Assembly (NCBI GenBank): GCA_049322335.1
Contig: JBMORL010000077.1
Location: forward strand, 39,126 to 103,125
Reading direction: 5' to 3'
From: JBMORL01 sp049322335
GTDB lineage: Bacteria; Bacteroidota; Bacteroidia; Flavobacteriales_D; UBA2798
DNA length: 64,000 bases
The notes beneath the pieces were generated by a model, which ran no database searches, was not told the origin of the DNA, and saw nothing but the letters and a program-made list of their open reading frames with translations. How positions within the stretch are numbered: position 1 is the first letter of the stretch; every line of letters starts with the position of its first letter. Made by a program: the position numbers and the translations under genes. Below are positions 1-10,300 of the stretch, piece by piece.

Positions 1-2458
1 ATCCTTCAAGAATATGTGTGAATGTATTTATTTTGAACCCCATCGAATCAGCAACGTGCATCAGCATATTGATTTCACTTTGCGAATAGCTGTGGCACGT
101 TATGAAGCGTTTGCTGTTGAGAATTTCCACCAGTACATCCAGCTGAATATCTTTTCTTGGCGCAACGGCATTTTTATTTTTTTTCAGTTCGGCTTCGTAG
201 TTTTTCCACGATTGTTCATAAGCTTTGGCGCGATAGAAGGCATCATAAAAAACCTGTTCCACTCCCATACGCGATTGAGGAAAACGAACAGTATTGTTTT
301 CACCCCAGTTGGATTGTTTTACGTTTTCTCCCAATGCACATTTGATAAAACCATCAGCCCCGGCAATTTTCATCTCTTCGGGCGATTTTCCCCAGCGCAG
401 TTTGATAGTGGCGCTTCTTCCCCCAATACAATTCGCGCTTCCGTGAAGCAACTGTGCAGCAGTCACTCCGCCTGAAAGCTGCCGATAAATATTGATATCA
501 TCAGAATTCACCACGTCAGCAATACTCACTTCGGCAGTAACAGCATGACTTCCCTCATTCACACCACCGCTGATGGCAATGTGCGAATGTTCGTCAATAA
601 TTCCCGCTGTAACATGTTTTCCTGTCCCGTCAATCACCCATGTTTTATTATCTACTACGTCAAGAATTTTTCCCACCTCAACAATTTTTCCGTCACGCAA
701 AAGCACGTCTGCATTTTTCAGCACACCTTCTTTTTCATTGGTCCACACCGTGGCATTTTTAATTAAAACCGGAATTCCTGCGGGAATAGAATCCCAACCG
801 AAAGCCATATTGGGATATTGCAGTTTCCCCAGCATCAGCGAATCGGTGTTGATCTTATCTTTTTTGTCGTCTTTGAATTTATTTTTCCGGATAGCGTTCC
901 ATTTCACCCAGTTTCCGTTGGGTAATTGTCCGTTTCCATCCCACGTTCCGCTGTCGTAATTGATGACACCGGCAAGACGGATCAGCCCGTCATAATTTTT
1001 ATCCTTCAGCGTAAAACTCAGCGAAATACTTTTCATCTGGGCGGTGATTTTTACCTTAATGGTATTGGTGTCTATTTTCATAGAACCCGAAGGATTTTTC
1101 AGTTCGCCCTTTACGTTAAGGTCGTAAATATTATTTTGGATATTGAGCGTATAATCGCCACGAACATCTGTAACGTCATCCGCGTTTACGATGTAAGACT
1201 CGCCCTGTACCCAGTTTTGATAGATGATATTGGTTTCTTTGAAAATATTATCTGATGTAATTAAAAAATTCGCCAGTTTTCCTTTTTCCAGTGTTCCTGT
1301 TAATTTATCGGCACCAATCATTTGTGCGGGGATGATGGTGAGCGCTTTTAATGCTTCCGCCTCCGGTAAACCGTATTTGATGGCTTTTCTCAGGTTAGGC
1401 CAGAATGATTTTTTGTCTTTTAAATCGGAAGCGGTAAGCGCAAAAATAATTCCGTTTTTATTCAGCCAGGCAGGATTGGCCGGAGCGAGTTCCCAGTGTT
1501 TCATATCCTCCAGCGAAACCAAAAGTGCATCATAGGCGTCTTCCACATCATACGGATCGGGAAAATTAAGCGGAACAATTAATTTTCCGTTTGTATTTTT
1601 TATTTCGGGAATACGCTGGTAATCTTTTCCGCTGGTTTTAAAAATATACTGTATACCAAATTCATCACCAATTTTATCAGCGCGCAACACGTTGTATTTG
1701 TCGCCCGCATCAAAGATCTGTGGCAGTGAATGCATTTTATTCAGCGCCTGCAGCGAAATATTTTCCTCTTTCTTGTCGGTTTGTGAGGCATACCACTTTG
1801 CGTCAAGATAGGTCTGGCGCAACAAAGCAATGCACCCCATGAGTGATGAAGGATATTGTTGTGCCGAATTTCCTTTCCGGAACGAATACTGCACCGCGGC
1901 ATCGGTAGAAAGAATAGTTTGATTTTCTTTTTTGTCAGCTAACGTGGCAAGCACTGCTGTCCCGCGCATCAGGCCGTCCTGCTGGTGGGTGAGTACAGTT
2001 CCAAAGCCAATGTTGCGGTAATCGGTGGCGGCTTTGTTGTCGGCTGCAAATAATTCGGCTGCGCGTGTTTCGGGTTTTATACATTCGTTCCAGTTGAAAG
2101 CGCCTTTTCTGGTGGTTTCGTATTGAGGAGCAGGATTCCACTGGCGCGGTTTCATTTCAGGCATTCCGTAGGAAGAATAAATATCGATGAACGAAGGGTA
2201 AATATGTTTTCCTTTCAGATCCACTTCCACACAACCTTTGGGAGCTTTTAAATTCGTTCCCACTTCTTCAATTTTTCCATCGCGGATAATCAGCACACCG
2301 TTTTCAATAGTTTTATCATGACTCACATGAATAGTGGCGTTGATAAAACAATAGTATCCGCCACCGGTTTTTTTCACCCCGTTGTCGTGAAAAGTAGGCT
2401 GGCTTATTCCCGCCAGGGAAACAAAAGCCAGCAAAATCAAAATCATCTTTTTCTTCAT
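1..2458 (-). CDS. Secreted tandem amidohydrolase (C-terminus beyond window)
   Basis: The frame is open from an ATG at 2458 to the left edge, so about 819 residues are visible and the C-terminus is missing. The start MKKKMILILLAFVSLAGISQ is a Sec signal peptide. Two amidohydrolase-like halves follow. The first (about 25-400) contains PSFIDIYSSYGMPE where the metal-binding DxHxH strand is expected, so it has lost both histidines. It ends in a typical ILxxLTxxPA-like stretch (LKALTIIPAQMIGADKLTG) and GKLANFLI. The second (about 560 on) keeps IDEHSHIAISGG with the HxH at residues 624-626. This fits the imidazolonepropionase-like amidohydrolases of Bacteroidota with a degenerate first domain. The substrate cannot be told. 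It is transcribed divergently from dxs. Confidence 0.85.
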   Translation of the reverse strand, partial: MKKKMILILLAFVSLAGISQPTFHDNGVKKTGGGYYCFINATIHVSHDKTIENGVLIIRDGKIEEVGTNLKAPKGCVEVDLKGKHIYPSFIDIYSSYGMPEMKPRQWNPAPQYETTRKGAFNWNECIKPETRAAELFAADNKAATDYRNIGFGTVLTHQQDGLMRGTAVLATLADKKENQTILSTDAAVQYSFRKGNSAQQYPSSLMGCIALLRQTYLDAKWYASQTDKKEENISLQALNKMHSLPQIFDAGDKYNVLRADKIGDEFGIQYIFKTSGKDYQRIPEIKNTNGKLIVPLNFPDPYDVEDAYDALLVSLEDMKHWELAPANPAWLNKNGIIFALTASDLKDKKSFWPNLRKAIKYGLPEAEALKALTIIPAQMIGADKLTGTLEKGKLANFLITSDNIFKETNIIYQNWVQGESYIVNADDVTDVRGDYTLNIQNNIYDLNVKGELKNPSGSMKIDTNTIKVKITAQMKSISLSFTLKDKNYDGLIRLAGVINYDSGTWDGNGQLPNGNWVKWNAIRKNKFKDDKKDKINTDSLMLGKLQYPNMAFGWDSIPAGIPVLIKNATVWTNEKEGVLKNADVLLRDGKIVEVGKILDVVDNKTWVIDGTGKHVTAGIIDEHSHIAISGGVNEGSHAVTAEVSIADVVNSDDINIYRQLSGGVTAAQLLHGSANCIGGRSATIKLRWGKSPEEMKIAGADGFIKCALGENVKQSNWGENNTVRFPQSRMGVEQVFYDAFYRAKAYEQSWKNYEAELKKNKNAVAPRKDIQLDVLVEILNSKRFITCHSYSQSEINMLMHVADSMGFKINTFTHILEG

Positions 2459-2465
2459 ATCTACG

Positions 2466-2473
2466 CAAAAATA
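2466..2473 (-). promoter_or_regulatory. Putative -7 box (TATTTTTG) of the amidohydrolase gene
   Basis: Read on the minus strand, this is a perfect TAnnTTTG element. It ends only 7 bases before the ATG at 2458, which implies a very short or absent leader. No clear TTTG -33 partner is seen. Confidence 0.45.
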
Positions 2474-2631
2474 AGATTTAATCGATAGCCTGTATGTTTA
2501 GGGTGACGGAAGGAAATATCCCCCAATGAAAGGTGCTGCCGGATGTTAAATTACCTTAAGGAAATGCAATTTTCCAACGTCAGACCGTTCATAATACAGT
2601 GAAAAACCGGCAGCGCCACCCGATAAATTGC

Positions 2632-2639
2632 TATCTTTG
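2632..2639 (+). promoter_or_regulatory. Putative -7 box (TATCTTTG) of dxs
   Basis: Perfect TAnnTTTG match 22 bases before the dxs ATG, implying a leader of about 15-20 nt. No convincing -33 TTTG lies 19-21 bases upstream. Confidence 0.5.
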
Positions 2640-2661
2640 CCGGTGAATTTAAAAGCGTAAA

Positions 2662-4605
2662 ATGCAGGAATTCAAAGCAGGAAAACTGCTCGGACAAATA
2701 GAGTACCCATCCGATCTCCGGTCGAAATTCAAAGACGAAGATCTGCCACAGGTTTGCGATGAATTGCGTCAATACATGATTGACGTTCTTTCGAAGATCG
2801 GGAATTCCCATTTCGGGGCCAGCCTCGGAGTGGTAGAACTAACCGTTGCCCTGCATTATGTTTTTGATACTCCCAAAGATCAACTGGTATGGGATGTGGG
2901 GCACCAGGCATACGGACATAAAATACTCACCGGCCGCAGAAATATTTTCCCCACCAACCGTACCTATAAAGGCCTGAGTGGTTTTCCAAAAAGATCAGAA
3001 AGCGAATACGATACATTTGGTGTAGGACATTCTTCCACTTCCATTTCTGCAGCGGTGGGAATGGCTGTGGCCAATAAATACCAGGGGAAAAAAGACATTC
3101 AGCATATAGCAGTGATTGGTGACGGAGCTATGACAGCAGGGATGGCTTTTGAAGGGCTCAACCATGGAGGTACTTCCAACACTAACCTGCTGGTGGTTCT
3201 CAACGACAATTGCATGTCCATCGATCCGAATGTGGGTGCGCTGAAAGAATATTTAACAGACATCACCACCTCACATACCTATAATAAAATCAAAGACGAG
3301 GTATGGGGATTATTGGGAAAAATAAGCAAGTTCGGCCCCAATGCACAAGCTATTGCACACAAAATAAGCGATGCCTTTAAAACAGCGTTACTCAAACAGA
3401 GTAATTTATTCGAGTCGCTCAACTTCCGTTATTTCGGCCCTGTTGATGGTCACGATGTGGTGAATTTGGCGCGCATTATGAAAGATCTGAAAGATATTCC
3501 CGGGCCGAAAATTTTACACTGTGTAACGGTAAAAGGAAAAGGATATAAATTTTCGGAAGAAGGAAATCAAACTGTGTGGCACGCACCGGGAGTTTTTAAT
3601 AAAGAAACCGGAGAAATCATAAAAGTAGTTCCGCAATCTCCACAACCGCCCAAATACCAGGAAGTATTCGGGCATACTATTGTAGAACTGGCGGAGAAGA
3701 ATGAAAAAATAATGGGAATTACTCCTGCTATGCCTACCGGGTGTTCATTGAATATTATGATGAAAGCAATGCCCGATCGTGCTTTTGACGTGGGAATTGC
3801 CGAACAACATGCCGTAACCTTTTCTGCCGGGCTGGCTACACAGGGACTGATTCCATTTTGCAATATTTATTCTTCCTTTATGCAACGTGCCTACGACCAG
3901 GTGATACACGATGTGGCGTTGCAGAAACTGCACGTGGTGTTTTGTCTCGATCGTGGTGGATTGGTGGGGGCGGATGGAGCCACACATCACGGGGCTTTCG
4001 ACCTGGCCTATATGCGCTGCATTCCGAATATGGTAGTGGCTTCGCCTATGAATGAAGAAGAACTGCGCGACCTGATGTACACCGCTCAACTCGAAGAAAA
4101 TAATTTTCCTTTCTCCATTCGCTATCCGCGGGGAGAAGGTGTGATGACCAACTGGAAAACACCTTTCAAAAAAATAAAAATCGGAACCGGCAGGAAAGTA
4201 AGAAATGGAGAAGAAATAGCAGTGTTAACCATTGGCCCTGCAGGAAACGAAGCGCTCAAAGCCTGCGAACAGCTGGAAAAAGAGAATATCAGTGCCGCCC
4301 TTTACGATATGCGTTTTGTGAAACCACTGGATGAGATATTATTGCACGAAGTATTTTCAAAATTCAATAAAGTGATCACGGTAGAAGACGGCTGCCTGCA
4401 GGGAGGAATGGGAAGCGCGGTGATTGAATTTATGACAGATAACAACTATAATGCGCAGGTAGTTAGATTGGGAATCCCGGATAAATTTATTGATCATGGT
4501 ACACAAAAGGAACTGTATGCGGAATGTTTTTACGATATGGCAGCGATAACAGAAACCGCAAAAAAGATGATTCAAAAGAAACCTAAAATAAATGTGGTGG
4601 GATAA
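2662..4605 (+). CDS. dxs: 1-deoxy-D-xylulose-5-phosphate synthase
   Basis: This enzyme condenses pyruvate and glyceraldehyde 3-phosphate to DXP, the first step of the MEP isoprenoid pathway. It also feeds thiamine and pyridoxal synthesis, and works in the cytoplasm with ThDP and Mg2+. The 647-residue length is normal for Dxs. Visible signatures are NSHFGASLG (His50), the ThDP motif GDGAMTAG (GDG 153-155) followed by NDN at 181-183, the YFGPVDGHD stretch, and the transketolase pyrimidine-domain motif VGIAEQHAVTFSAG with catalytic Glu381. The transketolase C-terminal domain follows to the end. The ATG is preceded by a good -7 box. The next gene begins 1 base after the stop codon, so the two are probably cotranscribed. 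Confidence 0.97.
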   Translation: MQEFKAGKLLGQIEYPSDLRSKFKDEDLPQVCDELRQYMIDVLSKIGNSHFGASLGVVELTVALHYVFDTPKDQLVWDVGHQAYGHKILTGRRNIFPTNRTYKGLSGFPKRSESEYDTFGVGHSSTSISAAVGMAVANKYQGKKDIQHIAVIGDGAMTAGMAFEGLNHGGTSNTNLLVVLNDNCMSIDPNVGALKEYLTDITTSHTYNKIKDEVWGLLGKISKFGPNAQAIAHKISDAFKTALLKQSNLFESLNFRYFGPVDGHDVVNLARIMKDLKDIPGPKILHCVTVKGKGYKFSEEGNQTVWHAPGVFNKETGEIIKVVPQSPQPPKYQEVFGHTIVELAEKNEKIMGITPAMPTGCSLNIMMKAMPDRAFDVGIAEQHAVTFSAGLATQGLIPFCNIYSSFMQRAYDQVIHDVALQKLHVVFCLDRGGLVGADGATHHGAFDLAYMRCIPNMVVASPMNEEELRDLMYTAQLEENNFPFSIRYPRGEGVMTNWKTPFKKIKIGTGRKVRNGEEIAVLTIGPAGNEALKACEQLEKENISAALYDMRFVKPLDEILLHEVFSKFNKVITVEDGCLQGGMGSAVIEFMTDNNYNAQVVRLGIPDKFIDHGTQKELYAECFYDMAAITETAKKMIQKKPKINVVG

Positions 4606-4606
4606 T

Positions 4607-5215
4607 ATGAAGGGAATTTTACTTTTTGCTTTTTCGGTTTTCACCCTCTCTTTTGTTTATGCACAACCCGTTGCCCGTGTGGAAAAAACTGGCGGGGGCA
4701 GAGAAATTATCCTGGAAAGATACACCTCGCGCATCTGGCTGAAGGTAACCAACCGCGAAAGATATTCAGGCTACCTGCTGGAATTTACCGGTGAAGAATT
4801 TATCATTCTCAATTATACAGGAACCGAATCCGGTATCGGGCGTTCGGAAAAGAAAAAAAGAATGAGAGAAATTGATACAGCAGGAAATATGGATGAAAAA
4901 CAAAAACATATTGAGTTGCTGAAATTATATTTTACAGATACCATTCATGTTCCCCTGGCCAAAGTGAAAAAACTGGAAGCCGAAAAACCTTTTTACCGCG
5001 AACACCCGAACCTTGTACCGGTTTTGGGATTGTCGGGTATAGGTATTGTAATTTTATCAGGAGTTTTATCGGGAGCAAAAATTGACGGGACAGAAGATAT
5101 TCTTACTGCATCAGCTATTACCGGTGCCACTATGCTGGTGGCCGCTGGCGTTATCAACCGCCATTATCACGTTCCGCTGGACAATGGAAAGTGGACGGTT
5201 TCCAGACTTAAGTAA
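4607..5215 (+). CDS. Secreted or membrane hypothetical protein downstream of dxs
   Basis: 202 residues. I place the start at the ATG at 4607, directly after the dxs stop, because MKGILLFAFSVFTLSFVYAQ is then a clean signal peptide; an ATG at 4592 would add five residues inside dxs. The middle is charged and mostly beta-like. Near residues 140-185 lie two hydrophobic stretches (VLGLSGIGIVILSGVLSG and ITGATMLVAAGVI) that may be membrane helices. I do not recognise the family. The tight junction suggests cotranscription with dxs, but a link to isoprenoid synthesis is not shown. Confidence 0.7.
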   Translation: MKGILLFAFSVFTLSFVYAQPVARVEKTGGGREIILERYTSRIWLKVTNRERYSGYLLEFTGEEFIILNYTGTESGIGRSEKKKRMREIDTAGNMDEKQKHIELLKLYFTDTIHVPLAKVKKLEAEKPFYREHPNLVPVLGLSGIGIVILSGVLSGAKIDGTEDILTASAITGATMLVAAGVINRHYHVPLDNGKWTVSRLK

Positions 5216-5416
5216 TAGATATTTTTTACCTGAACATTGCATTTTCTTCGATACAAATGACTTGTTTTTTTTGAGTTAAATCAGGGCTATAACCGTTATT
5301 AAAATCTGTTTCAGATTGATTCTTTTACAAATCCCCATTCTCTTACACCCCCAACAAAGAAAAATTACCCCAAAAATTTCATTTTTATACAAGTCTAACA
5401 CACAAAAAACAAAAAT

Positions 5417-5449
5417 CCCGTTGCACCACCGGCACAACGGGACCTTTTT
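5417..5449 (-). terminator. Hairpin terminator, CCCGTTG/CAACGGG stem
   Basis: Arms at 5417-5423 and 5435-5441. On the minus strand the stem is followed by ATTTTTGTTTTTTG, a strong U-run. On the plus strand it is followed by CCTTTTT, so it may work in both directions. A minus-strand reading fits a short transcript carrying the 5549-5472 microORF. Confidence 0.6.
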
Positions 5450-5471
5450 AAAAGAAAGTTTTACGCGCTCT

Positions 5472-5549
5472 TCACTTATTCCCTTTATCCGTAAAAATCC
5501 AGTCGTAAAACTTCTTCCCAACAGCTTCTTTCGCGTACATTTTTTTCAT
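5472..5549 (-). CDS. Possible 25-residue microprotein
   Basis: Minus-strand ORF of 25 codons starting MKKMYAKEAVGKKFYDWIF and ending GNK. An AAAAAGGT stretch sits directly upstream and a terminator-like hairpin begins about 30 bases after the stop. It is lysine- and aromatic-rich with no signal peptide. The same frame could start further upstream (5690), but the short form is the better bounded one. The case rests on position between a leader and a terminator; no family is recognised and no clear promoter was found. Confidence 0.3.
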   Translation of the reverse strand: MKKMYAKEAVGKKFYDWIFTDKGNK

Positions 5550-5689
5550 ACCTTTTTGTTTTAAGTTTCCTGCACATACATCTTTTACCTTTAAATGGCT
5601 GTATAGGTTTACCACACTTAGTTTGCGGCATAATAAAAAAGGTAAAAGGCGGTTTATTCCAAAAAAATGGTATTTTAGCATTTCATTCA

Positions 5690-6469
5690 ATGAATCCGCT
5701 TACCGCAATAGTTGTAGATGACGAAGAGCTCGCCCGCGAGAATCTGAAAATGCTGCTGGATGAGTTTTGTCCTGAAGTAAAAGTAGTGGGCACCGCTTCG
5801 AATGTGGAAACCGCAAAAAAACTTATTCATGAAGTAAAACCGCAGGTGGTTTTTACAGATATAAGAATGCCTTCAGGTGCCGAAGGATTTGAACTGGTGG
5901 ATGAGTTAAAAGACAGAAAATTTTTCGTTGTATTTGTTACTGCATTTAAAGATTATGCCGTTCGTGCTTTTAATGCCAATGCCATTCACTATGTGCTGAA
6001 GCCGGTGGATATCGAAGACCTTCGAACAGCTGTTTCCAAACTGGCAGAAGCTTCCAAAACCTTCGAAGAATATCCTGAAAACTTCAGCCAGTATGTTTCT
6101 ACTTTAAAAAACCTTTCCGAAAATCTCGTTCACAATAAAGCCTCCAACAAAATCACGATCAATCATTCCAAAGGAATTAAAATTGTAAACGATGATGATA
6201 TCAATTATATAGAAGCCGATGGAAACTGCAGTGTCATCTGGTTTAAAGACAAATCCAAATACCTTGATACACGCACGTTAGGCGTATATGAAGAGATGCT
6301 GAATCCTGATAAATTCTACCGTATCCATAAATCATATATCATAAATATGAATGAGCTGGTGGAGTATGTGAGTGAAGACGGGTATTTTGCGGTGCTAAAA
6401 AATGGCGCGCGTCTTCCAGTTGCACGAAACCGTGTAACCGAATTCACCACGCGTCTCAAATCTCTGTAA
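5690..6469 (+). CDS. LytTR-family response regulator (first of a tandem pair)
   Basis: 259 residues. An N-terminal receiver domain (about 5-125) has acidic residues D10/D11, phosphoacceptor Asp57 in VVFTDIRMPS, and the conserved Lys in YVLKPVD. A linker leads to a C-terminal LytTR DNA-binding domain (about 155-258) with INYIEADGNCSVIWF, FYRIHKSYIINM and LPVARNR. Such proteins activate transcription after phosphorylation by LytS-type kinases. A paralogue follows after 100 bases and a LytS-like propeller kinase after that, so the three probably form one signalling unit. The ATG has only weak promoter-like sequence upstream. Confidence 0.92.
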   Translation: MNPLTAIVVDDEELARENLKMLLDEFCPEVKVVGTASNVETAKKLIHEVKPQVVFTDIRMPSGAEGFELVDELKDRKFFVVFVTAFKDYAVRAFNANAIHYVLKPVDIEDLRTAVSKLAEASKTFEEYPENFSQYVSTLKNLSENLVHNKASNKITINHSKGIKIVNDDDINYIEADGNCSVIWFKDKSKYLDTRTLGVYEEMLNPDKFYRIHKSYIINMNELVEYVSEDGYFAVLKNGARLPVARNRVTEFTTRLKSL

Positions 6470-6569
6470 ACCGGGTTACAGTTCAATCAATCAAACCCAC
6501 CGTTGGTTAGTCCGTGAAAATTTTTGAAAAGCAAGTACGTAAATTGGCTAAACCAAAAACCCGATCCGT

Positions 6570-7310
6570 ATGCGTTTAAGATCAATTGTTGTTGACGATG
6601 AGTTTTACTGCCGCAACAACCTTAAAATGATTCTGGATGACTTCTGTCCCGAAATAGAAGTAGTAGGAATGGCTGAGTCTGCCGAACAGGCAAGAGCATT
6701 AATCCGCCAGCAACAGCCCGATCTTGTTTTCCTGGACATTAAAATGCCAAAAGAAGACGGGTTTTCTCTCCTTCAGTCTATCCCCGAACGGAGATTTTCT
6801 GTTGTCTTCACCACCGCACACAGCGAATTCGCATTAAACGCCTTTAAAGCCAATGCGGTTGATTATATAGAAAAACCCATTCATATAGACGACCTCAAAA
6901 ACGCCATCAATAAAGTGATGAGGTTCCAGGTGCCCAATCCAAAACAGGAACTTGAAAAACAGGGACATCTGCAAATTGACAGCGACCGTATTTCACTGGC
7001 TACCCGCGATGGATTTATGATGGTGAAAAACGAAGAAATCATTCACCTTGAAGCCAGCGATAACTATACGATGATTTATATGACCGATAACCGGAAATTC
7101 CTCAGCTGCAAAAATATTAAGGTCTACGAAGAGTCGCTCAACAACACCGTTTTTTACCGCGTTCATAAATCCCATATCATAAATATCGCCCATCACTTAA
7201 AAGCTTTTGCGAGAAGTCAGGGAAATATTGCAATTTTGACCAATGGAAAACAAATTCCGGTGGCCCGCAGAAAGCTCACCGACTTTTTGGAACGCATCAA
7301 CACTATTTAA
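6570..7310 (+). CDS. LytTR-family response regulator (second of a tandem pair)
   Basis: 246 residues with the same architecture as the upstream regulator: receiver domain with D9/D10 and phosphoacceptor Asp56 in LVFLDIKMPKEDG, the Lys in YIEKPIH, then a LytTR DNA-binding domain from about 145 with IIHLEASDNYTMIYM, FYRVHKSHIINI and IPVARRK. The two proteins are clearly paralogous but diverged, which suggests different targets or inputs. The kinase ATG lies 1 base after this stop, so this is the regulator most likely to be translationally linked to it. Confidence 0.93.
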   Translation: MRLRSIVVDDEFYCRNNLKMILDDFCPEIEVVGMAESAEQARALIRQQQPDLVFLDIKMPKEDGFSLLQSIPERRFSVVFTTAHSEFALNAFKANAVDYIEKPIHIDDLKNAINKVMRFQVPNPKQELEKQGHLQIDSDRISLATRDGFMMVKNEEIIHLEASDNYTMIYMTDNRKFLSCKNIKVYEESLNNTVFYRVHKSHIINIAHHLKAFARSQGNIAILTNGKQIPVARRKLTDFLERINTI

Positions 7311-7311
7311 T

Positions 7312-10300
7312 ATGTCCTTAACGGGACACGCCTGCCATTTTTTTTCAAAAACGAAACGCCTGTTCATTACAGGCATTTTGTTTTTTTTCTCTGCCACTAT
7401 TTTTTCACAGCAATACACTTTCATCAATTATTCTACCGAAAACGGGCTCGCACAATCGCAGGTTTCGGCTATGTGCCAGGATAAAGACGGATACATCTGG
7501 TTTGCTACATTTGGCGGGCTCAGCCGTTTTGACGGAAAAATTTTTGTGAACTTTACCAAAACAGACGGATTGCCGGACAACCAGCTGTATTCCATTTATG
7601 CAGATAATAAAAACCGGATTATTACCGGCACCATTGGCGGATATTCCATATATGAAAACCGGAAATTCTCCAATCACAGTTTTCCGAAAGAATTTGCCAG
7701 CTATAACGTAGTGGCCATTAGTGAAGATCAGTCGGGTAACTTATGGTTTGCCCTTGAAGGCGGGGGAGTGGTGGTGAATCGTAATGGTATAGACCAGTTT
7801 TACGGAAAAAACCACGGTGTTGATCCCAATGTAAGGCACGTATTCTGCGATACTAAAAACCGGGTTTGGCTGGCTACACGGTCAGGATTATTTCACTTCA
7901 GCAATAATCGGTTTGTTAACTATCCCATCAATGGCGACAGCCTGAAAAATATCAGTTATGTGATGGAGGATAAACAGAAAAAATTATGGATTGCCACTTA
8001 CGACCAGGGAATTTATGCAGAAACGGGAGGCAAAGATTTTATTAATTATTCCACCGAAAACGGGCTTGTTAATGATTGGGTGCGCACCATTTTTGTAGAC
8101 GACCGCAATATGATCTGGATAGGAACCAAAACAGGAATCAGCAAATTCGACCGTAAGGAATTCAGTAATTTCAGTATTGAACAGGGATTAATCAACGACA
8201 ATATCAAATGCATTTCGCAGGACAGCGAAGGAAATATCTGGCTGGGAACAGACGGAAAAGGTATTATGAAATTTGCAGGCGAAGCATTTATCACCTATAC
8301 CACTGCCGAAGGATTGAGCAGCGATTTTGTGATGAATATTACCGAGGATAAAGAAGGAAATCTCTGGTTTGCCACCTATGGAGCAGGTGTTTGCCGCTAT
8401 GACGGAAGATCGTATACAGTGTTTGACGATGAAAGCGGGTTAAGTAACAACACGGTGTGGACCACGGTAACCGACAAAGCCGGAAATGTATGGTTCGGAA
8501 CGTCTAACGGACTTAGCGTATACGATGGAAAGAAAATAATTTCGTATTATGAGGAAGACGGATTGTTGTCCAACAAGGTAACCTCCCTTCTTGCAGATGA
8601 TTCAGTGCTGTGGATAGGAAACAGGGAAGGCTTGTCGAAGTTTACCAATGGAAAATTTACCGGCTACGGCCCCGAAAGCGGAATAGAAGGCGGAAACATC
8701 AGGTCGGTATGCAAAGATAAAAACGGCACATTATGGCTGGGTGGTGTTTCGGGGCTTTTTGCCTTTGACGGAAAAAAAGCAGTGAAATATGTGTATGATA
8801 AATCCACCACCGATAATACCGTTTATTGTATTACCGAAGACAAAAGAGGAAATCTATGGGTGGGAACCAAGTCGGGATTGTTTCTTTTTGAAAATAAAAC
8901 GTTTACCCGAATACCGTTAGGAGAAAGTGTAAACGCCAATAATATAAACTTTATTATTTTTGAGAACGACACACTCTGGGCAGGAACCAATAACAGCATA
9001 TATGCCATTAATACTACAGCCTACCTGGCCAGCCGGCAGGTGGAATACCGTAATTATTCCAGGCTGGAAGGAGTGCGCGGACAGGAAAGCAATATGAATG
9101 CAGCTTTCCGCGATTCAAAAGGATTTTACTGGTTTGGCACCGATATGGGCCTCGTACGGTTTGATCCCTCGAAGATTGATCGTAACGAAAACAAAACACT
9201 TCCCTTCATTCATATTTCCGATGTCAGGCTGTTTTTTGAAAAACCGGATTGGCAGCAATTCACCAAAACGATAGATCCTTCTACCGGTATTCCCAAAAAC
9301 CTGGTGGTGAATTACGATAACAATCACTTTACTTTTTACTTCACCGGGATATATCACACCAATCCCGATAAAGTGCGATATATATTTAAACTGGAAGGAT
9401 TTGATGAAGAATGGTCGCCCGAAACCAATGCGCCATTTATTACCTATTCCAACCTTCCTCACGGCACATTTACTTTTATGGTTAAGGCCAGGAATGTGGA
9501 TGGGCCCTGGTCTGAACCCGCAGTATTTTCCTTCACTATTACACCTCCCTTTTGGCTTACCTGGTGGTTTTATTCACTTTGTATCATTGGATTTCTATCA
9601 GTCGTTTTGCTCATTTACCAATGGAGAATTTCAGTTATTCGCAGAAATAACGAACGCGAAAGACTTATATACAAATCGAGGCTTTTAACACTCGAACAGC
9701 AAACACTTAACGCCAGCATGAACAGGCATTTTATTTTTAATGCCCTCAATTCCATCCAGTATTATATCAACAAACAAGACCGGCTCGAAGCCAATAAATA
9801 CCTCACCAGTTTTGCCAAGCTAATCCGTAAAAACCTCGACAGTTCGGCCTCCGGAAACCTGGTTAGTTTAACCGAAGAACTGGAGCGTTTGGAGTTGTAT
9901 CTGACACTTGAAAACATGCGTTTTAAAAACAAGTTTTCCTACGAAATTATCATTGACAAAAACGTAGATACGGAAGCAGTAAAAATTCCGCCCATGCTGC
10001 TTCAGCCCTGGGTAGAAAACAGCATCTGGCACGGCATTTTGCCCATGGAAAATCCCGGTCACATCACTATCCGCATTTACCCGGAATCCCATCACGTGGC
10101 TATCCGTATCACCGATAATGGTATAGGTATAGAAACCAGCCTCAAAAACAAACAAAAAGAGGGATCCGGGCATGTTTCAAGAGGCATAGAAATAACCAGC
10201 GGCAGGCTCGAAGTATTGAAAAAACTTACCAATGAAAACCTGCAGATCAGGGGCCCTTATGACCTGGGGAAAAATGGCCATGAAATCCATGGAACCGAAG

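Larger units (their letters stand above)
5216..5689. other. Long intergenic region with hairpin and microORF
   Basis: 474 bases between the dxs-linked gene and the first LytTR regulator. It holds one copy of a TATACAAGTCTAACA motif (5386-5400) that recurs near 10753 and 10967, a hairpin terminator (5417-5449), and a 25-codon minus-strand ORF ending just before that hairpin. The part next to the regulator has only a weak promoter-like TATTTTAG near 5671. Confidence 0.6.

Noticed and set aside
14..1535. Several plus-strand ORFs at the left edge
   Set aside because: They are antisense to a continuous amidohydrolase frame with signal peptide and HxH motif.
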